Assembly: GCA_027924645.1 (NCBI GenBank)
Contig: BSBN01000809.1
Coordinates: 48,576,001-48,640,000, forward strand
Length of the DNA stretch: 64,000 bases
Source of the DNA: Cunninghamia lanceolata
Taxonomy: Eukaryota; Streptophyta; Pinopsida; Cupressales; Cupressaceae
Reading direction: 5' to 3'
Each line of letters begins with the position of its first letter. Position 1 is the stretch's first letter. Positions 1 to 11,927 of this stretch are shown here, in pieces. Below the pieces are notes generated by a model. The model made no database searches and was not told the DNA's origin. It saw only the letters and a list, made by a program, of their open reading frames with translations. The position numbers and the translations under genes are program-made.

Positions 1-1239
1 TGGATTAAATCAAGAGCAGAAACACATTAACACACAAGACACCAAGATTTTGACGTGGAAAACCTGGTTAACGGAAAAACCACAGGGTGACTAACCCAAG
101 AATGTATTCTCTATTAGAAGAATAGAAAGAATAAAATGGCACACGCCAATTAGGGATCACTGCCCAAGCACACTGCTCACAAGAGGCTCACTACCTACAA
201 GAGATGCATTGTCTACAGAATAATAAGTATCACATACTTGAATTGGAGAATAGCATCTTCACCATGCTTGATTTAGTTCCATTTAAGCTCAATACTTCTG
301 CTCTGCTCCTCTCTACCACACTCTCATCACCCCAACCTCCCTTTGAAATGACTTAACAACTCTTTATTTCTACAAGACATCGACTTAGGAATTATCATCC
401 AAGTCAACATACATTACAGAGCAAATACATAAATATAACATGACTAGTTACAAAAAGACTTCATGCTGATCAACACACTGTCGGCCACATAGATCTGAGA
501 CTTCAATCTTCATTTAGGAACACACCAATCTTCACATAACATCTTCAAGATCATCCACAAGATGTGTAACTTATCTGATCAGCCACACTTAGAAAGAACA
601 CCATCATCCAGAAGTAATTCTTCAATTGCAAGCTCAAACTCCAATAAGAACCATCAACACAAACTGGACACGATCCAAAGACCTCCACAAGCTTGTCTGA
701 ATCACCAAGAACATCCACACTACATCTGCTTACTGAAATCATTATCTCCTTCATCTGGAACCTCAAGAACACAGTCTGTCATCACTGTCACAATGGAATA
801 GATGCTTGCAGACCTCCAGACCACGAACCAATTGAGTTGTCAGTTAACATTGACTTCCTAAACACTTCCCCAAATCTGTAGAACAAGAAATTTCATTTCC
901 AGATCTCACCGGACCTATCTGTGTCACTCTGTCACCTCTAAACATCTACCAAAACTGGTTTAACTTGAGCGGCGACAACTTCTTCAAATCTTCATGCAGA
1001 CCTCTAAAATCTTTACTGGATCATCTTAAGACACATATCTACAAACCTTTTGATGTGCATCCTCTGATCTTCATCTTAGATAAGATCTTTAGCTCACTGC
1101 CTTCACTGTTCTTCTCTGTTCCTGATTAGGACTAATTTTCTCAATATCCTCAGCACACAGCTCATCCAATCCTTATCATCAATGCAATAGGAGTATGTTG
1201 ACATCAATGACAACACCAGTTAGGCGCATACTTGCAACA
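1..1239 (-). mobile_element. Inverted LTR of the E1 superfamily (left end outside window)
   Basis: Read on the minus strand this block starts TGTTGCAAGTATG at 1239 and carries the landmarks of the E1 LTR at 12809-14530: a 'TGTCATTGATG' motif near the start and, towards the far end, the reverse complement of 'gacgtggaaaacctggtt' with a 'cactgcccaagcacactgctcac' block. The same landmarks recur in the solo LTR at 10831-11922. It lies in the opposite orientation to E1, so I read it as an LTR inserted into E1. Its other end and target-site duplication are off the window, so solo LTR versus part of a longer element cannot be decided. Confidence 0.6.
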
Positions 1240-1862
1240 AAGAGAAATTACTATGTTGAATGGAAAACAGAGCAAAGGAATGATAATGGAAAAGAAAAGG
1301 TTGAGCCGGTTGAAACTTAGAAAGAAATGGACAAGATCTTGATCAAGAAAGAGGTAATTAAAGTTAAGGATAGATCCGCACCAACATCTGGTGCAGATAC
1401 TTCCTTTGAGGAGTAAATTGATAGCTCTAGCTTAGGGGGAGCAGTGTTGAAAATCCAAAACCCCCAGCCAGAAAGTGGGTGCCAAAATCTGACACGAAGG
1501 TATATGATAGAATCTAATATGACAAATATCTTAAAAGAAAAAATGGAAGAAAAGAAGTCAATGTGGCACATTGCAGAGCAATCTTGATCAACTGTATCTA
1601 TCAAAGAAGACATGCAGCTTTTTGGGAATGAACATTTATGACAATTTAGGTCAAGTCATGCGAAGGATAAAAAGGGACTTGTTTGATTTCAAAATCACTT
1701 TGCATTCAAGATATCAGACATCTAGGAGAGACTAAGATGAAACTTGAGCGACAACAACTAAGATTTGAAGGATTTGGAATGATTTAGATAAAGGAAACCC
1801 TAGCTCGGGGGAATAAGGTATTTTCATTGAAACCCCATTTGTGAATCTGTTAAAATTTTGCA

Positions 1863-3623
1863 ATGGCAACTCTGCAAGTCGTTGATATCACTGAATGACC
1901 TAGGCCTAAATTTAAGAAACACCCATTTAAAGCAACATAAGTGGATCTGATGGGTGCATTTTTAGACATTCCTCATGGAGTTCTGTATGTTGAGGATGTT
2001 AGGGCATATATACATGTTTCTCTAGACAAGTACAATGATGGGAGATTTGTAGAATTATTTTTGAACCATCTAGGTGATGATCAATATGACTTAAAGCCAG
2101 AGTATAAAGCCCTAAAGGAAAAGAAATTTATCCAATATGCAGACTTCCCTATTTTTGCAGAAGATGAATGGGTCTGGAATGTGCTTAGTAGAATACAACA
2201 TGAATTCATGTGGCTAAGACAACCCTTCAAAATCATTAAGGAAGCAATCAAGGCAGTAACTGGATTGAACTCCATCGGAGGCGTGCCCTTGCTAAAGTCC
2301 GTCAAGAATCAAACTATCTCAGAGGCCACCAGAGCTAAATTTGATAAAAGGGCATTAATGATCAACGATATTATAGATCATGGTGTGAGATTTGCCTCAA
2401 TGGTTTTTAGTTACAAGGTCTACTTCTCCAACCGGGAGAACTCTATTTCTGGCACAAAAATTTATATTGTTTATCAAATGATAAAGGAGAATGCAGATTA
2501 TGACCTATGCAAGTTGCTGTTAAATTAATTAATGGAGAACCTGAGGAAGATAAAGGAGAGCAAGAGTTACCCCTTCAAGTACGATAAATTGGTCATTTGT
2601 TTATTCTTCTATTTCATGAATGGGCTACCCAACATGAATAATCTATTCTGGACAAGTGATAGACCAATGGTTGTGCAAATTAGGGATCACTTGAATAGTC
2701 TAGGAAGTTATGATGTGCAAAAAGCAACATTGTGGGGGTATTTCAAAAAAATTCAAAGCATGATGCATTCTAGGGAAAGAATCCCTAAGGGAATTGTTGA
2801 GAAATACAAGGATACAATTTGTTTCATTGTCACTAAGGATCAATGCTTAATGGAAGCTGTGGAATCCAGAACTATATGGGTAATGCCCATGGGATATGAG
2901 GTAGATGGACAAATACTAGAAAACTATGCCCAACACCTGCTCAACAAACCTAGAGACACTAAAGAAGAGAGGTTTGGGACTTATGAAGAACTAAGTTTAA
3001 GACTTCATGTTGAATTCAGGAAGCCAGAATCCACCAGGAAGGTGAGAAAAGAAGTAGAAGAAATTGCTGCAAGATATGGGTTCACAAAAGAACAAGTTAA
3101 AGAATCAGGGGAAAGAGCAAAGAGAGTAGAAAAGGAAAAACAAAAGAGTGAACCGGTACAAGTTCTGGTAGAATCTCAAATGAAACAAGACAAGCCTGAA
3201 AAGACTCAAAGGTCTACTAGGGGTTCTGCTACCTCCTCTGGTGCCACACCATCAATGAGTATGGAGAAAACATCAAAGAAATCTACTGTCAAAGATACAA
3301 AGAGGAAGAAAATGAAGGGGAGAAGATTGTATGTTAGTGTAGGTAGCAAGGATGAAGAAGAAACTAAGTCTGATGAAGAAGTGAAAAAGATGAAGGCAAA
3401 GGGCATCAAGGCCTCTGGAAGCACCAGAGAAAAGCCCTTCGGAAGCAAGAAAGCCATCAAAAGATAAAAGGTAGAGGAGTCTTACATTGAAAAGGCTACA
3501 ATTTTAATTAAGAATGTGTTGAAATCAGTCACTATAGATGGGAATCTGAAGCCCATGATTGAATTTTATGATGAGTATAATGATGTTCATAAGAGAGTCC
3601 TTGAAGATGCCACAGTGGAATAC
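1863..3623 (+). pseudogene. E1 reading frame, N-terminal part, unclassified
   Basis: One frame runs from the ATG at 1863 (MATLQVVDITE) to about 3623. It is broken only by stops at 1896, 1938, 2526 and 3465, so it is a single decayed gene rather than several small ones. The first ~200 codons look globular (motifs GAFLDIPHG, YNDGRF, PIFAEDEWVWNVL). The next ~180 are globular and aromatic-rich (NGLPNMNNLFW, GTYEELSLRLHVEF). The end is a basic Lys/Glu/Ser-rich tail (KRKKMKGRR, GSKDEEETKSDEE). I recognise no domain. Its position after the expected 5' LTR fits a gag-like protein or a captured gene. The two early stops are TGA and TAA, consistent with C-to-T decay of CGA or CAA. Confidence 0.55.
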
Positions 3624-4282
3624 TGAACATATACAACAGAGCCCTTATTGAGATCATCTTTGATCTCCCTGAGATCCTAGCTAACATTTTGACTATCAGA
3701 AAAGAGACTGCTAGGGCAAAGAATATTGAACTACGATAACATATATTAACCAGACTGTGTCTGGAGATTACTCCCAAACAAGAAACATTAATCTCTAAGG
3801 AAATCAAGGATGAGTTCAGAACCAAAAAAAGGATGAACTCTTTAATGCTAGGAGAAATTGACAAGGTTGTCAAAGAAATAGAAGAAATCACTTTGAGAGC
3901 CTTGAAGAAATATAATCTTCCTATCATCTATGACAAAGAAGAAATAGATGGTGAAGATAACACATCTATTCTATAAATCAATGTTGAAAAGGATACAGAC
4001 CAAGTTGACAAAATAGCTGAAGAAAAGGGAACACTTGCATCTCCAGAACATCAAATAGAGGACAAAACTGATGGTGAGAAGACTGAGGAAATAGAAATAC
4101 CTGCTACTGAAACTATATCCTCGTCAGAATACAGGAGTGAGGAGAAAATTGACAAGGAAGAATAGGTTGAGAATAATCGTCCACAAGAGCAGAAGGATAA
4201 CACCAATAAGGCCATGAACATAGATCCTCCGGAGTAGAAACATAAAGATGAAGTCTCTGGTGCAGCAAGAGACACTGCAGAG
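3624..4282 (+). pseudogene. E1 reading frame, middle part (frameshifted), charged
   Basis: After the stop at about 3622 coding-like sequence resumes in another frame (NIYNRALIEIIFDLPEIL), continues through a coiled-coil-like stretch (EIDKVVKEIEEITLRALKKY) and becomes very acidic (DKTDGEKTEEIEIPATETIS). There are scattered stops. It ends at 4282 exactly where copia element C1 is inserted. Deleting C1 and one copy of its target-site duplication joins it in frame to the block at 10606. No known family is recognised. Confidence 0.45.
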
Positions 4283-5334
4283 TGTTGGGAATTAATGTGT
4301 CTCAACCTTGGTAATTCCTTGCATTATTTATGTTTGTATATATTAATTAATTGCCTATGTTGTAAATAAATTGTAAATTCCATATTGTGATGTTGTGGGA
4401 TGTGGCACGGTGATGTGTCATCCTACATGGAAGATAACAACTTGTAATTTTGTCCTCACATGAGGAGATAGGCATCCCACTTTGTGGTAGGAGCATTTTG
4501 CCATGTGTCGGCATCTTTCATGTGTGTGTAAGGGAATGTTTGATAGAAACAGTTATGATAGATTCCTATGATGAAGTTATGACATGTAAGAGTCAGAAAT
4601 AGAAGCATGTAAGATAGGTGAAGACATGTGTCGTGAAGCATCTTTGAAAAAGGCATATTTGGGCACCCCAAGGTGGACTATGATATGTTGTAAGAGAATA
4701 TGCTATTCATAGCCTATGTATGACATATTCTCTTATAGCTGTAAGTTATAACCACTATGACAGATTCTATGACAGTCGTCAGTGTCGTAAGAGCATCTAT
4801 CATAGCCCACTTTGGAAATAGGCAACCTCTTTGGGATGGGAGCTATGGACAAGCATCAGGAACATTCTACAATGTTGACCAAGTGTCCTTAGTAGTGGGT
4901 TTTGGGCCATGAGGCCATGTTGGATGCCCATTCCAAGTTTGGACCAATATTGCCTTGTATATGCTATATAATCAGGTGCATGGAGGAGTTGTATCATAGG
5001 TTTACAGGTATTGTTATGCTACCAGATTGACTTCAGACATGAGTGTCAAAGACCATTGAAGTTTGCATTGCAAGTGTATTGTAAACAACTTTCAGATTTG
5101 TTAATACATTGTGCAGGTTTATGAGTGTGGGTTTTTTCACCCAATAAGGGTTTTCCCCACCGTAAATCTTTGTCTCTCTTCTTCTGTCTTCTTTTTGGTT
5201 TCATGTGTATTGCTGCAATATCTCATTTAAATGTTCTATGTTTTTGTAGTTGTGAGGATTAATTTGAATTTGCATAGACCTCTCCTCATTAGATTAGTGT
5301 AGGAAGCATTTTCCGCACACCTAGTTTTCTTTCA
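4283..5334 (+). repeat. C1 5' LTR
   Basis: 1052 bp, starts TGTTGGGAATT and ends TTTCTTTCA. It pairs with 9545-10600. It ends in a typical U5 tail (GGTTTTCCCCACCGTAAATC) followed, a short way on, by the primer binding site. Confidence 0.92.
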
Positions 5335-5336
5335 GT

Positions 5337-5348
5337 TGGTATAAGAGC
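5337..5348 (+). other. C1 primer binding site
   Basis: TGGTATAAGAGC, two bases after the 5' LTR. It differs by one base from TGGTATCAGAGC, the complement of the plant initiator-Met tRNA 3' end. Confidence 0.85.
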
Positions 5349-5451
5349 CTGGCTAGTTTTGGTCTTAGCTGTTGGGTAGGGGTTTTTTGAGGTGATCTTA
5401 AGTTGAGTGGGAGTCTGTGCATAGTATTCTAAATTCTATTGCAGTAAGGAG

Positions 5452-6285
5452 ATGACAAGCACATCTAGAAAATTTGAAGTGGAGAAATTCAATGGCACTA
5501 ATTTCAAGCTGTGGAAGCTCAAGATGGAAGACATGCTTGTTGACCAATACCTTTGGGAAAGTGTTAATGGCACTAAACTAGCTACAATGTCAAAAGATGA
5601 GTACGATCTCAAGGATCGGATGGCTAAGGGTCTCATAAGACTTAGTCTTGCTGATTTTGTGTTGTTAAATGTCCATGAGAAGAAAACTGCAACCTTGCTT
5701 TGGAAGAAGTTGGGAGATGTGTATCAAGACAAATCCTTGGTTAATAAACTTTTTCTAAGAAAGAAGTTGTATTCTCTTCGAATTGAGGATGGAGGATCCG
5801 TTGCTGAACATATGAATGCTTTTAACATCTTGGTTGCACAATTGACATCTATTGGTGTAAAGATGGAGGAGGAGGATCGATGTATGACATTGCTTTGTTC
5901 CTTGCCAGACTCGTGGGATCACCTTGTCATGGCTATTGGAAGCACCACATCCACATTCAAAATGGATGAAGTGGTTTCTTCACTGTTATCCAAAGAGATG
6001 AGGAGAAATTCTTCTGATGCAACCAAAGAGGCTCTTACAGTTCATGGAAGACCCAAGGAGAAAGGGAAAAAGAAGGACAAGAAAGTTGAGAAGGGTAGAT
6101 CCAAATCCCGTGTGAGATCTAAATCTCCTGGAAAGTCCAAGGCTATCTATTGGAACTGTGGTAAATCTGGGCATTTCTGAAAGGAATGTAAAAAACAAAA
6201 GAAAAAGAAGAAGAAGATACTAGATTCAGATTCTGACAAATCACAAGATGATGGTGATGCTTGCCCTGGCAACTCATGCATCTGA
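5452..6285 (+). pseudogene. gag: C1 gag (UBN2-type capsid plus zinc knuckle)
   Basis: The structural Gag protein that forms the virus-like particle and packages element RNA. The ATG at 5452 opens a frame beginning MTSTSRKFEVEKFNGTNF, with the copia capsid signature (FNGTNFKLWKLKMEDML, then LWKKLGDVYQ, LYSLRIEDGGSVAEHMNAF and CSLPDSWDHLVMAI). A Lys-rich linker leads to a CCHC zinc knuckle at 6148-6189. The knuckle is damaged twice: its first Cys codon is TAT (Tyr) and a TGA (6178-6180) stands between His and the last Cys. Downstream, the pol part is read one base out of register, so a single-base indel lies between about 6190 and 6260. In this lineage gag and pol are normally one frame. Confidence 0.92.
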
Positions 6286-7735
6286 TGATGTGTGGCTAAT
6301 TGACTCTGGTGCATCATTCCACATGACCTTGCATCGAGACTGGTTTACTAAGTATGAGGAGCTCGATGGTGGAAAGGTGTACTTGGGTGACGACTCTCAT
6401 ATGAAGATTGTTGGTCATGGAAGAGTCTCTATCTGATTCCCTGATGGTAGAGTGAAGGGGATCTCTGGGGTTATGCATATCCCAGGCTTAGCATGGAACC
6501 TTCTTTTTGTAAGTAGTTTGAATAATGCAGGTGTGTAGGTTGTCTTTTCGAAAGAAGAATACAAGATGACTAGAGGAGCTATGGTGCTTACTAAGGGTAC
6601 TAGGAGAGGTACTCTGTTTCAGCTAGAGGCATGCATTTCAGAATGCAATAGTTCTTCTAATTCAAGGAAGAGGGTACCAGTCACTTCATCCCCACCATTT
6701 GAACGAGCAGTTAAGAGATCTGTTGTTTCTAGTTCTAATGTTTGTAATCATGCCTTGGAAGTTAAACTTCCTGCTGAAAAGACAATGTTATGGCATAAGA
6801 GATTTGGCCACATTGGTGAGAAGGGTCTGTGTACCCTGAAAAATAAAAACTTCATTGAGGGGTTAGATGATTGTAATCTTGAGTTTGACTTTTGTGAACA
6901 TTGCATATATGGGAAACAAAACCGTGTTTAATTTTATTCAAGTTCTCACAAGTCTTCTGGTGTGTTGGACCTTGTTCATTCTGATGTATTTGGTCCTGTT
7001 AATGTTCCTTCGTTATCAAAATTTGTATATTTTGTATCTTCCATAGATGATTACAGTAGAAGGACATGGATTTATTTTCTCATAAGCAAATTTGAAGTCT
7101 ATAGTAAATTTAAGGAGTTTAAGGCCTTTGTTAAAAATTAGACTGGTAAAAAGATTAAGTGTTTGAGAACTGACAATGGTGGTGAGTTCTGTTCTACATA
7201 ATTCAATAAATATTGCAAGGAACTTGGGATTGAAAGACATAAGACAACTCCATACACCCCGCAACAAAATGGAGTTGTAGAAAGGATGAACAGGACACTG
7301 ATGGAGAAGGCTAGGAGTATGCTTAGAAGAGCTGGCCTAGAACAAAAGTTTTGGGCTGAAGCTATTGCCACTGCTTGCTATCTTGTAAATAGATCTCCTA
7401 CATCATCTCTTTTTGGAAAGACACCCATGGAGGTGTGGTCTGGTAGAAAGCCTTCAATAAGGCATCTTCGTGTTTTTGGTTGTGAGGCATATGCACATGT
7501 GCCTAGGGAGAAGTGGTCAAAATTGGAGAACAAGGCTATTAAGTGTATCTTCATTGGCTATGGTGTCGGTGTGAAAGGATACAAGCTTAGGGACTCTATG
7601 GCTGAAAAAGTGTTGTATAGCAGAACTATCATCTTCAGAGAGATTACACCTTCTTCCACTGTTTTACAGCCAGAAGAAAAAGAAAAGAAAGAGGATGTTG
7701 TTCAGTTTCCTACTACCCCTGAGAAGACTGAATAG
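6248..7735 (+). pseudogene. pol: C1 protease, GAG-pre-integrase and integrase
   Basis: Frame 2. An aspartic protease has the active-site triad D-S-G at 6302-6310 (WLIDSGASFHM) and a following hydrophobic block (VMHIPGLAWNLLFVSSL). The GAG-pre-integrase zinc finger spans about 6785-6920 (LWHKRFGHIGEKGL ... CEHC). The integrase core shows all three acidic residues: VHSDVFGP near 6978, TDNGGEF near 7172 and NGVVERMNRTL near 7276. A C-terminal GKTPMEVWSGRKPS ... FGCEAYAHVP block follows. In-frame stops stand at 6434, 6536, 6929, 7139, 7199 and 7733. Several replace Gln codons. The catalytic residues survive but the protein cannot be made in one piece. Confidence 0.93.
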
Positions 7736-8581
7736 AAAGATAATGTTGGACCTGATGATGAGGAGAGCTCTAACAGCCCTGAAAGCTTAGATGAAGAAGC
7801 TGAACCTCAACCTCAGCTCTTGAGGAGGTCTACATGGATAAGAAAGCAACCTGAAAGGTTTGGTTTTACATTGCTTGATTCTTGTTGTGATTTTGCTTTG
7901 CTTACTAACAGTGATGAACCTAGAACTGTATTAGAGGCTATGGACATGAAAGATGTAGGTTCCTGGAAGGAGGCCATGGAGGATGAAATGGCTTCTTTGG
8001 AAAAGAATCAAACTTGGGACTTGGTGCCTTTGCCTCCTGGACGGAAACCCGTTGGATGCAAATGGGTGTTCAAGAAGAAATTTGGTGTAGATGGCAGTGT
8101 TGAGAAGTATAAGGCTAGATTGGTTGCAAAGGGGTATTCACAAGTGGAGGGTATAGATTATGGTGAGATCTTCTTTCCCGTTGCAAAGTTGACATCCATT
8201 CGATTCTTGTTGTCTCTTGCAGCAGCTTATGACTTAGAGGTAGAACAGATGGATGTGAAAATAGCTTTCCTTCATGGTGATTTGGAGGAAGAAATCTACA
8301 TGTCACAGCCAGAGCATTATATGGTAAAAGGTAAAGAAAATTTAGTTTGCAAACTTAAGAAGTCTTTGTATGGTTTGAAGCAATCCCCTAGGAGATGGTA
8401 CTTGAAATTTGATGCCTTTGTGTTGTCAATTGGATTTGTGAGATCAAAATTAGATCACTATGTGTATTATAAGTTTAATAGTGATCATATTCTCATTGTT
8501 GCACTGTATGTTGATGATATGTTACTCATTGGAAAGGGTAAGAATATGATTTCTGATTTCAAATCTCAGTTGTTAGCATAG
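7736..8581 (+). pseudogene. pol: C1 reverse transcriptase (RVT_2)
   Basis: Copies element RNA into cDNA. Landmarks in order: WKEAMEDEMASLEKNQTWDLV, then the fingers (GCKWVFKKKFGVDGSVEKYKARLVAKGYSQVEGIDY), VEQMDVKIAFLHGDLEEEIYMSQP, LKKSLYGLKQSPRRWY and the catalytic YVDD box at 8507-8518 (ALYVDDMLLIG). The catalytic box is intact. The family's A-FLNG-L motif reads AFLHGDL, normal for plant copia. The frame ends at the TAG at 8579, where the family has Gln before FEMKDLG. Confidence 0.95.
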
Positions 8582-8587
8582 TTTGAA

Positions 8588-9496
8588 ATGAAAGATTTAG
8601 GGGCAGCCAGGTACATTATAGAAATGGAAATCAGAAGAGACATAACCAACATAAAACTTTGGTTAAGCCAGAGTAAGTATGTGAAGACCGTGTTGGACAA
8701 GTTCAACATGGCAGATTGTAGACCATTGTGTGTTCCTATTTCTTTGGGGACAAAGTTGTCTATTGAGGATTGTCCAAAATCTCCTAGTGAGGTGGAGGAC
8801 ATGAGCAGAGTACCTTATGCTAGTGTTGTTGACAGTTTGATGTATGCTATGGTCTGCACAAGACCAGACATTGCCCAAGCAGTGGGAGTCCTTAGTCGAT
8901 TTATGGCTAATCCTGGATGGGTTTATTGGGATGTAGTTAAGCGAGTGTTCAGATATTTGAGGGGTACTTCCGAGTATTCCATATGCTATCATGGTAATGT
9001 TATAGGACCTCCGTATTCTATTGATATTCGTGGATTTGTGGATTCAGATTGGGCAGGTGACATTAACAGTAAGAGATCCACCAGTGCTTATGTGTTTACA
9101 CTGTTTGGTGGTGCTATTAGTTGGATGAGTAAGCGACAACCTATTGTTGCTTTGTCCACGACAGAAGCTGAGTATATGGCAGCAACTCATGCTTGTAAGG
9201 AAGCCATTTGGATTAAGAGATTATGTTCAGATATTGGTGTTGATGCAAGTCAGATCACGATTAGTTGTGACAGTCAGAGTGCAATTTGCCTTGCGAAGAA
9301 TCCAACTTTCCATGTTAGAACAAAGCACATTGATGTTCAGTTTCACTTCGTGTGAGACATGGTTGAGGATGGAAGAGTAAATTTGGAGAACATAGATACT
9401 TTGAAGAATGTTACAGATACATTGATGAAACTAGTGGGCACAGAGAAGTTCAGATCGTGTTCGGAGTCTATGGGCCTCTTGGCCTATAGCAGTTAA
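8588..9496 (+). pseudogene. pol: C1 RT connection and RNase H
   Basis: Starts at the conserved FEMKDLGAARYI block, passes the TRPDIAQAVGVLSRFMANPG stretch and continues into the copia RNase H. That domain has Asp in GFVDSDWAGD (near 9040), Glu in TTEAEYMAATHACKEA (near 9165) and Asp in SCDSQSAICLAKN (near 9268). The tail contains TKHIDVQFHFV with a TGA at 9353 where the family has Arg (HFVRD). The frame then runs to a TAA at 9494-9496. This is the 3' end of the polyprotein, about 50 bp before the 3' LTR. Confidence 0.94.
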
Positions 9497-9530
9497 ATCT
9501 TGTTATTCTATTGGCTCTTACAAGGTGTTC

Positions 9531-9544
9531 GACAAGTGGGAGAA
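9531..9544 (+). other. C1 polypurine tract
   Basis: 'gacaagtgggagaa' directly before the 3' LTR, the usual plus-strand primer site of plant copia elements. Confidence 0.75.
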
Positions 9545-10600
9545 TGTTAGGAATTTAGGTGTCTCAACATTGGTAATTCCTTGCATTATTTATGTTTGCA
9601 TATATTAATTAATTGCCTATGTTGTAAATAAATTGTAAATTCCATATTGTCATGTTGTGGGATGTGGCACGGTGATGTGTCATCCTACATGGAAGATGAC
9701 AACTTGTAATTTTGTCCTCACATGGGGAGATAGGCATCCCACTTTGTGGTAGGAGCATTTTGCCATGTGTCAGCATCTTTCATGTTGTGTAAGGTAATGT
9801 TTGACTGAAATGGTTATGACGGATTCCTATGACGAAGTTATGACATGTAAGAGTCAGAAATAGAAGCATGTAAGACAGGTGAAGACATGTGTTGTGAAGC
9901 ATCTTTGAAAAAGCCATATTTGGACGCCCCAAGGTGGACTATGATATGTTGTAAGAGAATATGCTATTTATAGCCTGTGTATGAAAGATTCTCTTACAAC
10001 TGTAAGTTGTAACTGCTATGACAGATTCTATGATGGTTGTAAGTGTCGTAAGAGCATCTGTCATAGCCCATTTTGGAAATAGGCAACCTCTGTGGGATGG
10101 GAGCTGTGGACAAGTGTCAAGCACATTCTACAATGTTGACCAAGTGTCCTTAGGCGTGGGTTTTGGGCCATGAGGCCATGTTGGACGCCCATTCCAAGTT
10201 TGGACCAATATTGCCTTGTATATGCTATATAATCAGGTGCCTGCAGGAGGAGTTGTATCACAGGTTTGAAGGTACTGTTATGCTACCAGATTGACTCCAG
10301 ACATGAGTATCAAATACTATTGAAGCTTGCATTGCAAGTGTATTGTAAACAACTTTCAGATTTGTTAATACATTGTGCAGGTTTCTGAGTGTGGGCTTTT
10401 TCACCTGATAAGGGTTTTCCCCACCGTAAATCTTTGTCTCTCTCTTCTTTTGTCTTCTTTATAGTTTCATGTGTATTGCTACAAAATCTCATTTAGATGT
10501 TCTATGTTGATGTAGTTGTAAGGATTAATTTGAATTTGCATAGCCCTCTCCTCATTAGATTAGTGTAGGAAATGTTTTCTGCACACCTAGCTTCCTTTCA
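9545..10600 (+). repeat. C1 3' LTR
   Basis: 1056 bp, starts TGTTAGGAATT and ends TTCCTTTCA. It aligns along its length to 4283-5334 with scattered single-base differences and few small indels. It is followed by the right target-site duplication 'tagag'. Confidence 0.92.
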
Positions 10601-10605
10601 TAGAG

Positions 10606-10825
10606 GTGGTGAAAAAATTTTTGGAAAAGGAGAAACAAGTTCTAGATGAGTCAGAACAACTTCATGGTCTGATAAACTTGGACACCATGTCACCGGTACA
10701 AAAGCTTAAATTGGCTTCAATTGCACAAGCCAAGGCAAGAGAAGATATGCCAAAATCCCACATAGAGGACAGAGAACTCATCAGTGAAGCATCCAGCATT
10801 TCAGAGAAGTTGATGCCAATTTGTT
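10606..10825 (+). pseudogene. E1 reading frame, continuation after C1
   Basis: Directly after the C1 target-site duplication the charged frame resumes (VVKKFLEKEKQVLDESEQLHGLI) for about 70 codons. It is Lys/Glu-rich and helical in character. With C1 removed it joins in frame to the segment ending at 4282 (...RDTAE). It stops at about 10825, next to the inverted solo LTR. No family is recognised. Confidence 0.5.
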
Positions 10826-10830
10826 AGAAG

Positions 10831-11922
10831 TGTTGATAACTGAGAGGGGGGGGGGTGAATCAGTTATCCTAATTATTTCTTCTTTTGAACTTTCTTATTA
10901 ATCAAAGCAGTATTGAATCAAACAAACAAACATTACCATGAAATAAGAAACACATGACACAGTATTTTTGACGTGGAAACCCGGTTAAGGGAGAAAACCA
11001 CGGGGTGATTAACCCAAAGATTATTCTCTGTTAAAAGAATAAGGAATTACAAAATGGCACTTGCCAATTAGGACTCACTGCCCGAGCACACTGCTCACAA
11101 AGAGGCACACTGCCTACAAGGAGACACACTGTCTACAAAAGAATGTTATACAATACTTGAACTGATTGGAAGCATCTACATATGCTGGAGTTCAGTTCCG
11201 GTTAGGCTCAGTATACTGATCTGCTGCACTTCATCTTTCCTCTGTTCTTTATTCTGCTATCTTTTCACATACCGGATCTTTCTTACTGCTTCTGCTCTGC
11301 TCTGTATTTATTCGCATACACCTTCACATCATCACTACTTTCACAACTAAATCCATCCTCTATATATATCCGCACTAGTGATTTCATTATCTTTCTAGTC
11401 GGCACCTGGAATAATCTATCTTCTCACAAACTCTGTTCTGTCGGCTGAATCCTTGCATATCAAGTAATGCGGATCAAGCATATACTTGTAGATATCATTA
11501 ATCATGTCGGCCAAACATGATTCATGCCTTCACAACCATTACCATCAACAGTAACACATCCAGAAAATAGTCTGATACTCTGTCAGTCAGTTCTTCCTCT
11601 GTTCTCACTGTCTCTCAGGAATCCAGTACTCAACTATTCATATCTTTTTCTTTGTTCATCACCAGAGGCTAAATCCTTGGAATATACTACTCAAGGTAGT
11701 CCTCTTGACTTCCCCAAATCCGCACTGCACCAAGACACTTCCTCTGAGAGATCCGGACCAATCTGTCGGACCTTGCCACATGCTCTGTTCTTGTTCACCG
11801 GACCACAACAATCTTCATTCTGACTTCCGGTAGAGACACACCATGACTTGCGGATATGTGGGATGACCTTTGTTGCCATCAATGACAACAACCATGAATC
11901 CATATAGTGTCTCTTGCCAACA
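10831..11922 (-). mobile_element. Inverted solo LTR of the E1 superfamily
   Basis: 1092 bp. On the minus strand it starts TGTTGGCAAGAGACAC and ends near GTTATCAACA. Both ends match the E1 3' LTR at 12809 and 14530, and the interior shares the 'TGTCATTGATGGCAACA' motif. It has a perfect 5-bp target-site duplication, agaag (10826-10830 and 11923-11927), and no internal coding region, so it is a solo LTR left by LTR-LTR recombination. It is 0.6 kb shorter than the E1 LTR, so it belongs to a different subfamily. Confidence 0.9.
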
Positions 11923-11927
11923 AGAAG

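Larger units (their letters stand above)
4283..10600 (+). mobile_element. C1: complete but dead Ty1/copia retrotransposon (Tork/Tnt1-like)
   Basis: Two direct LTRs (4283-5334, 9545-10600), a primer binding site, gag, then protease, integrase, reverse transcriptase and RNase H in that order, which is the copia order, and a polypurine tract. The target-site duplication is cagag (4278-4282) against tagag (10601-10605), one transition apart. The polyprotein has one frameshift and nine internal stops. The LTRs still match closely by eye apart from scattered transitions, so it is younger than E1, which it interrupts. Gag and GAG-pre-integrase sequences resemble the Tork/Tnt1 lineage. Confidence 0.95.

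Noticed and set aside
11524..11823. 99-codon plus-strand ORF
   Set aside because: Lies inside the inverted solo LTR and has no recognisable features.
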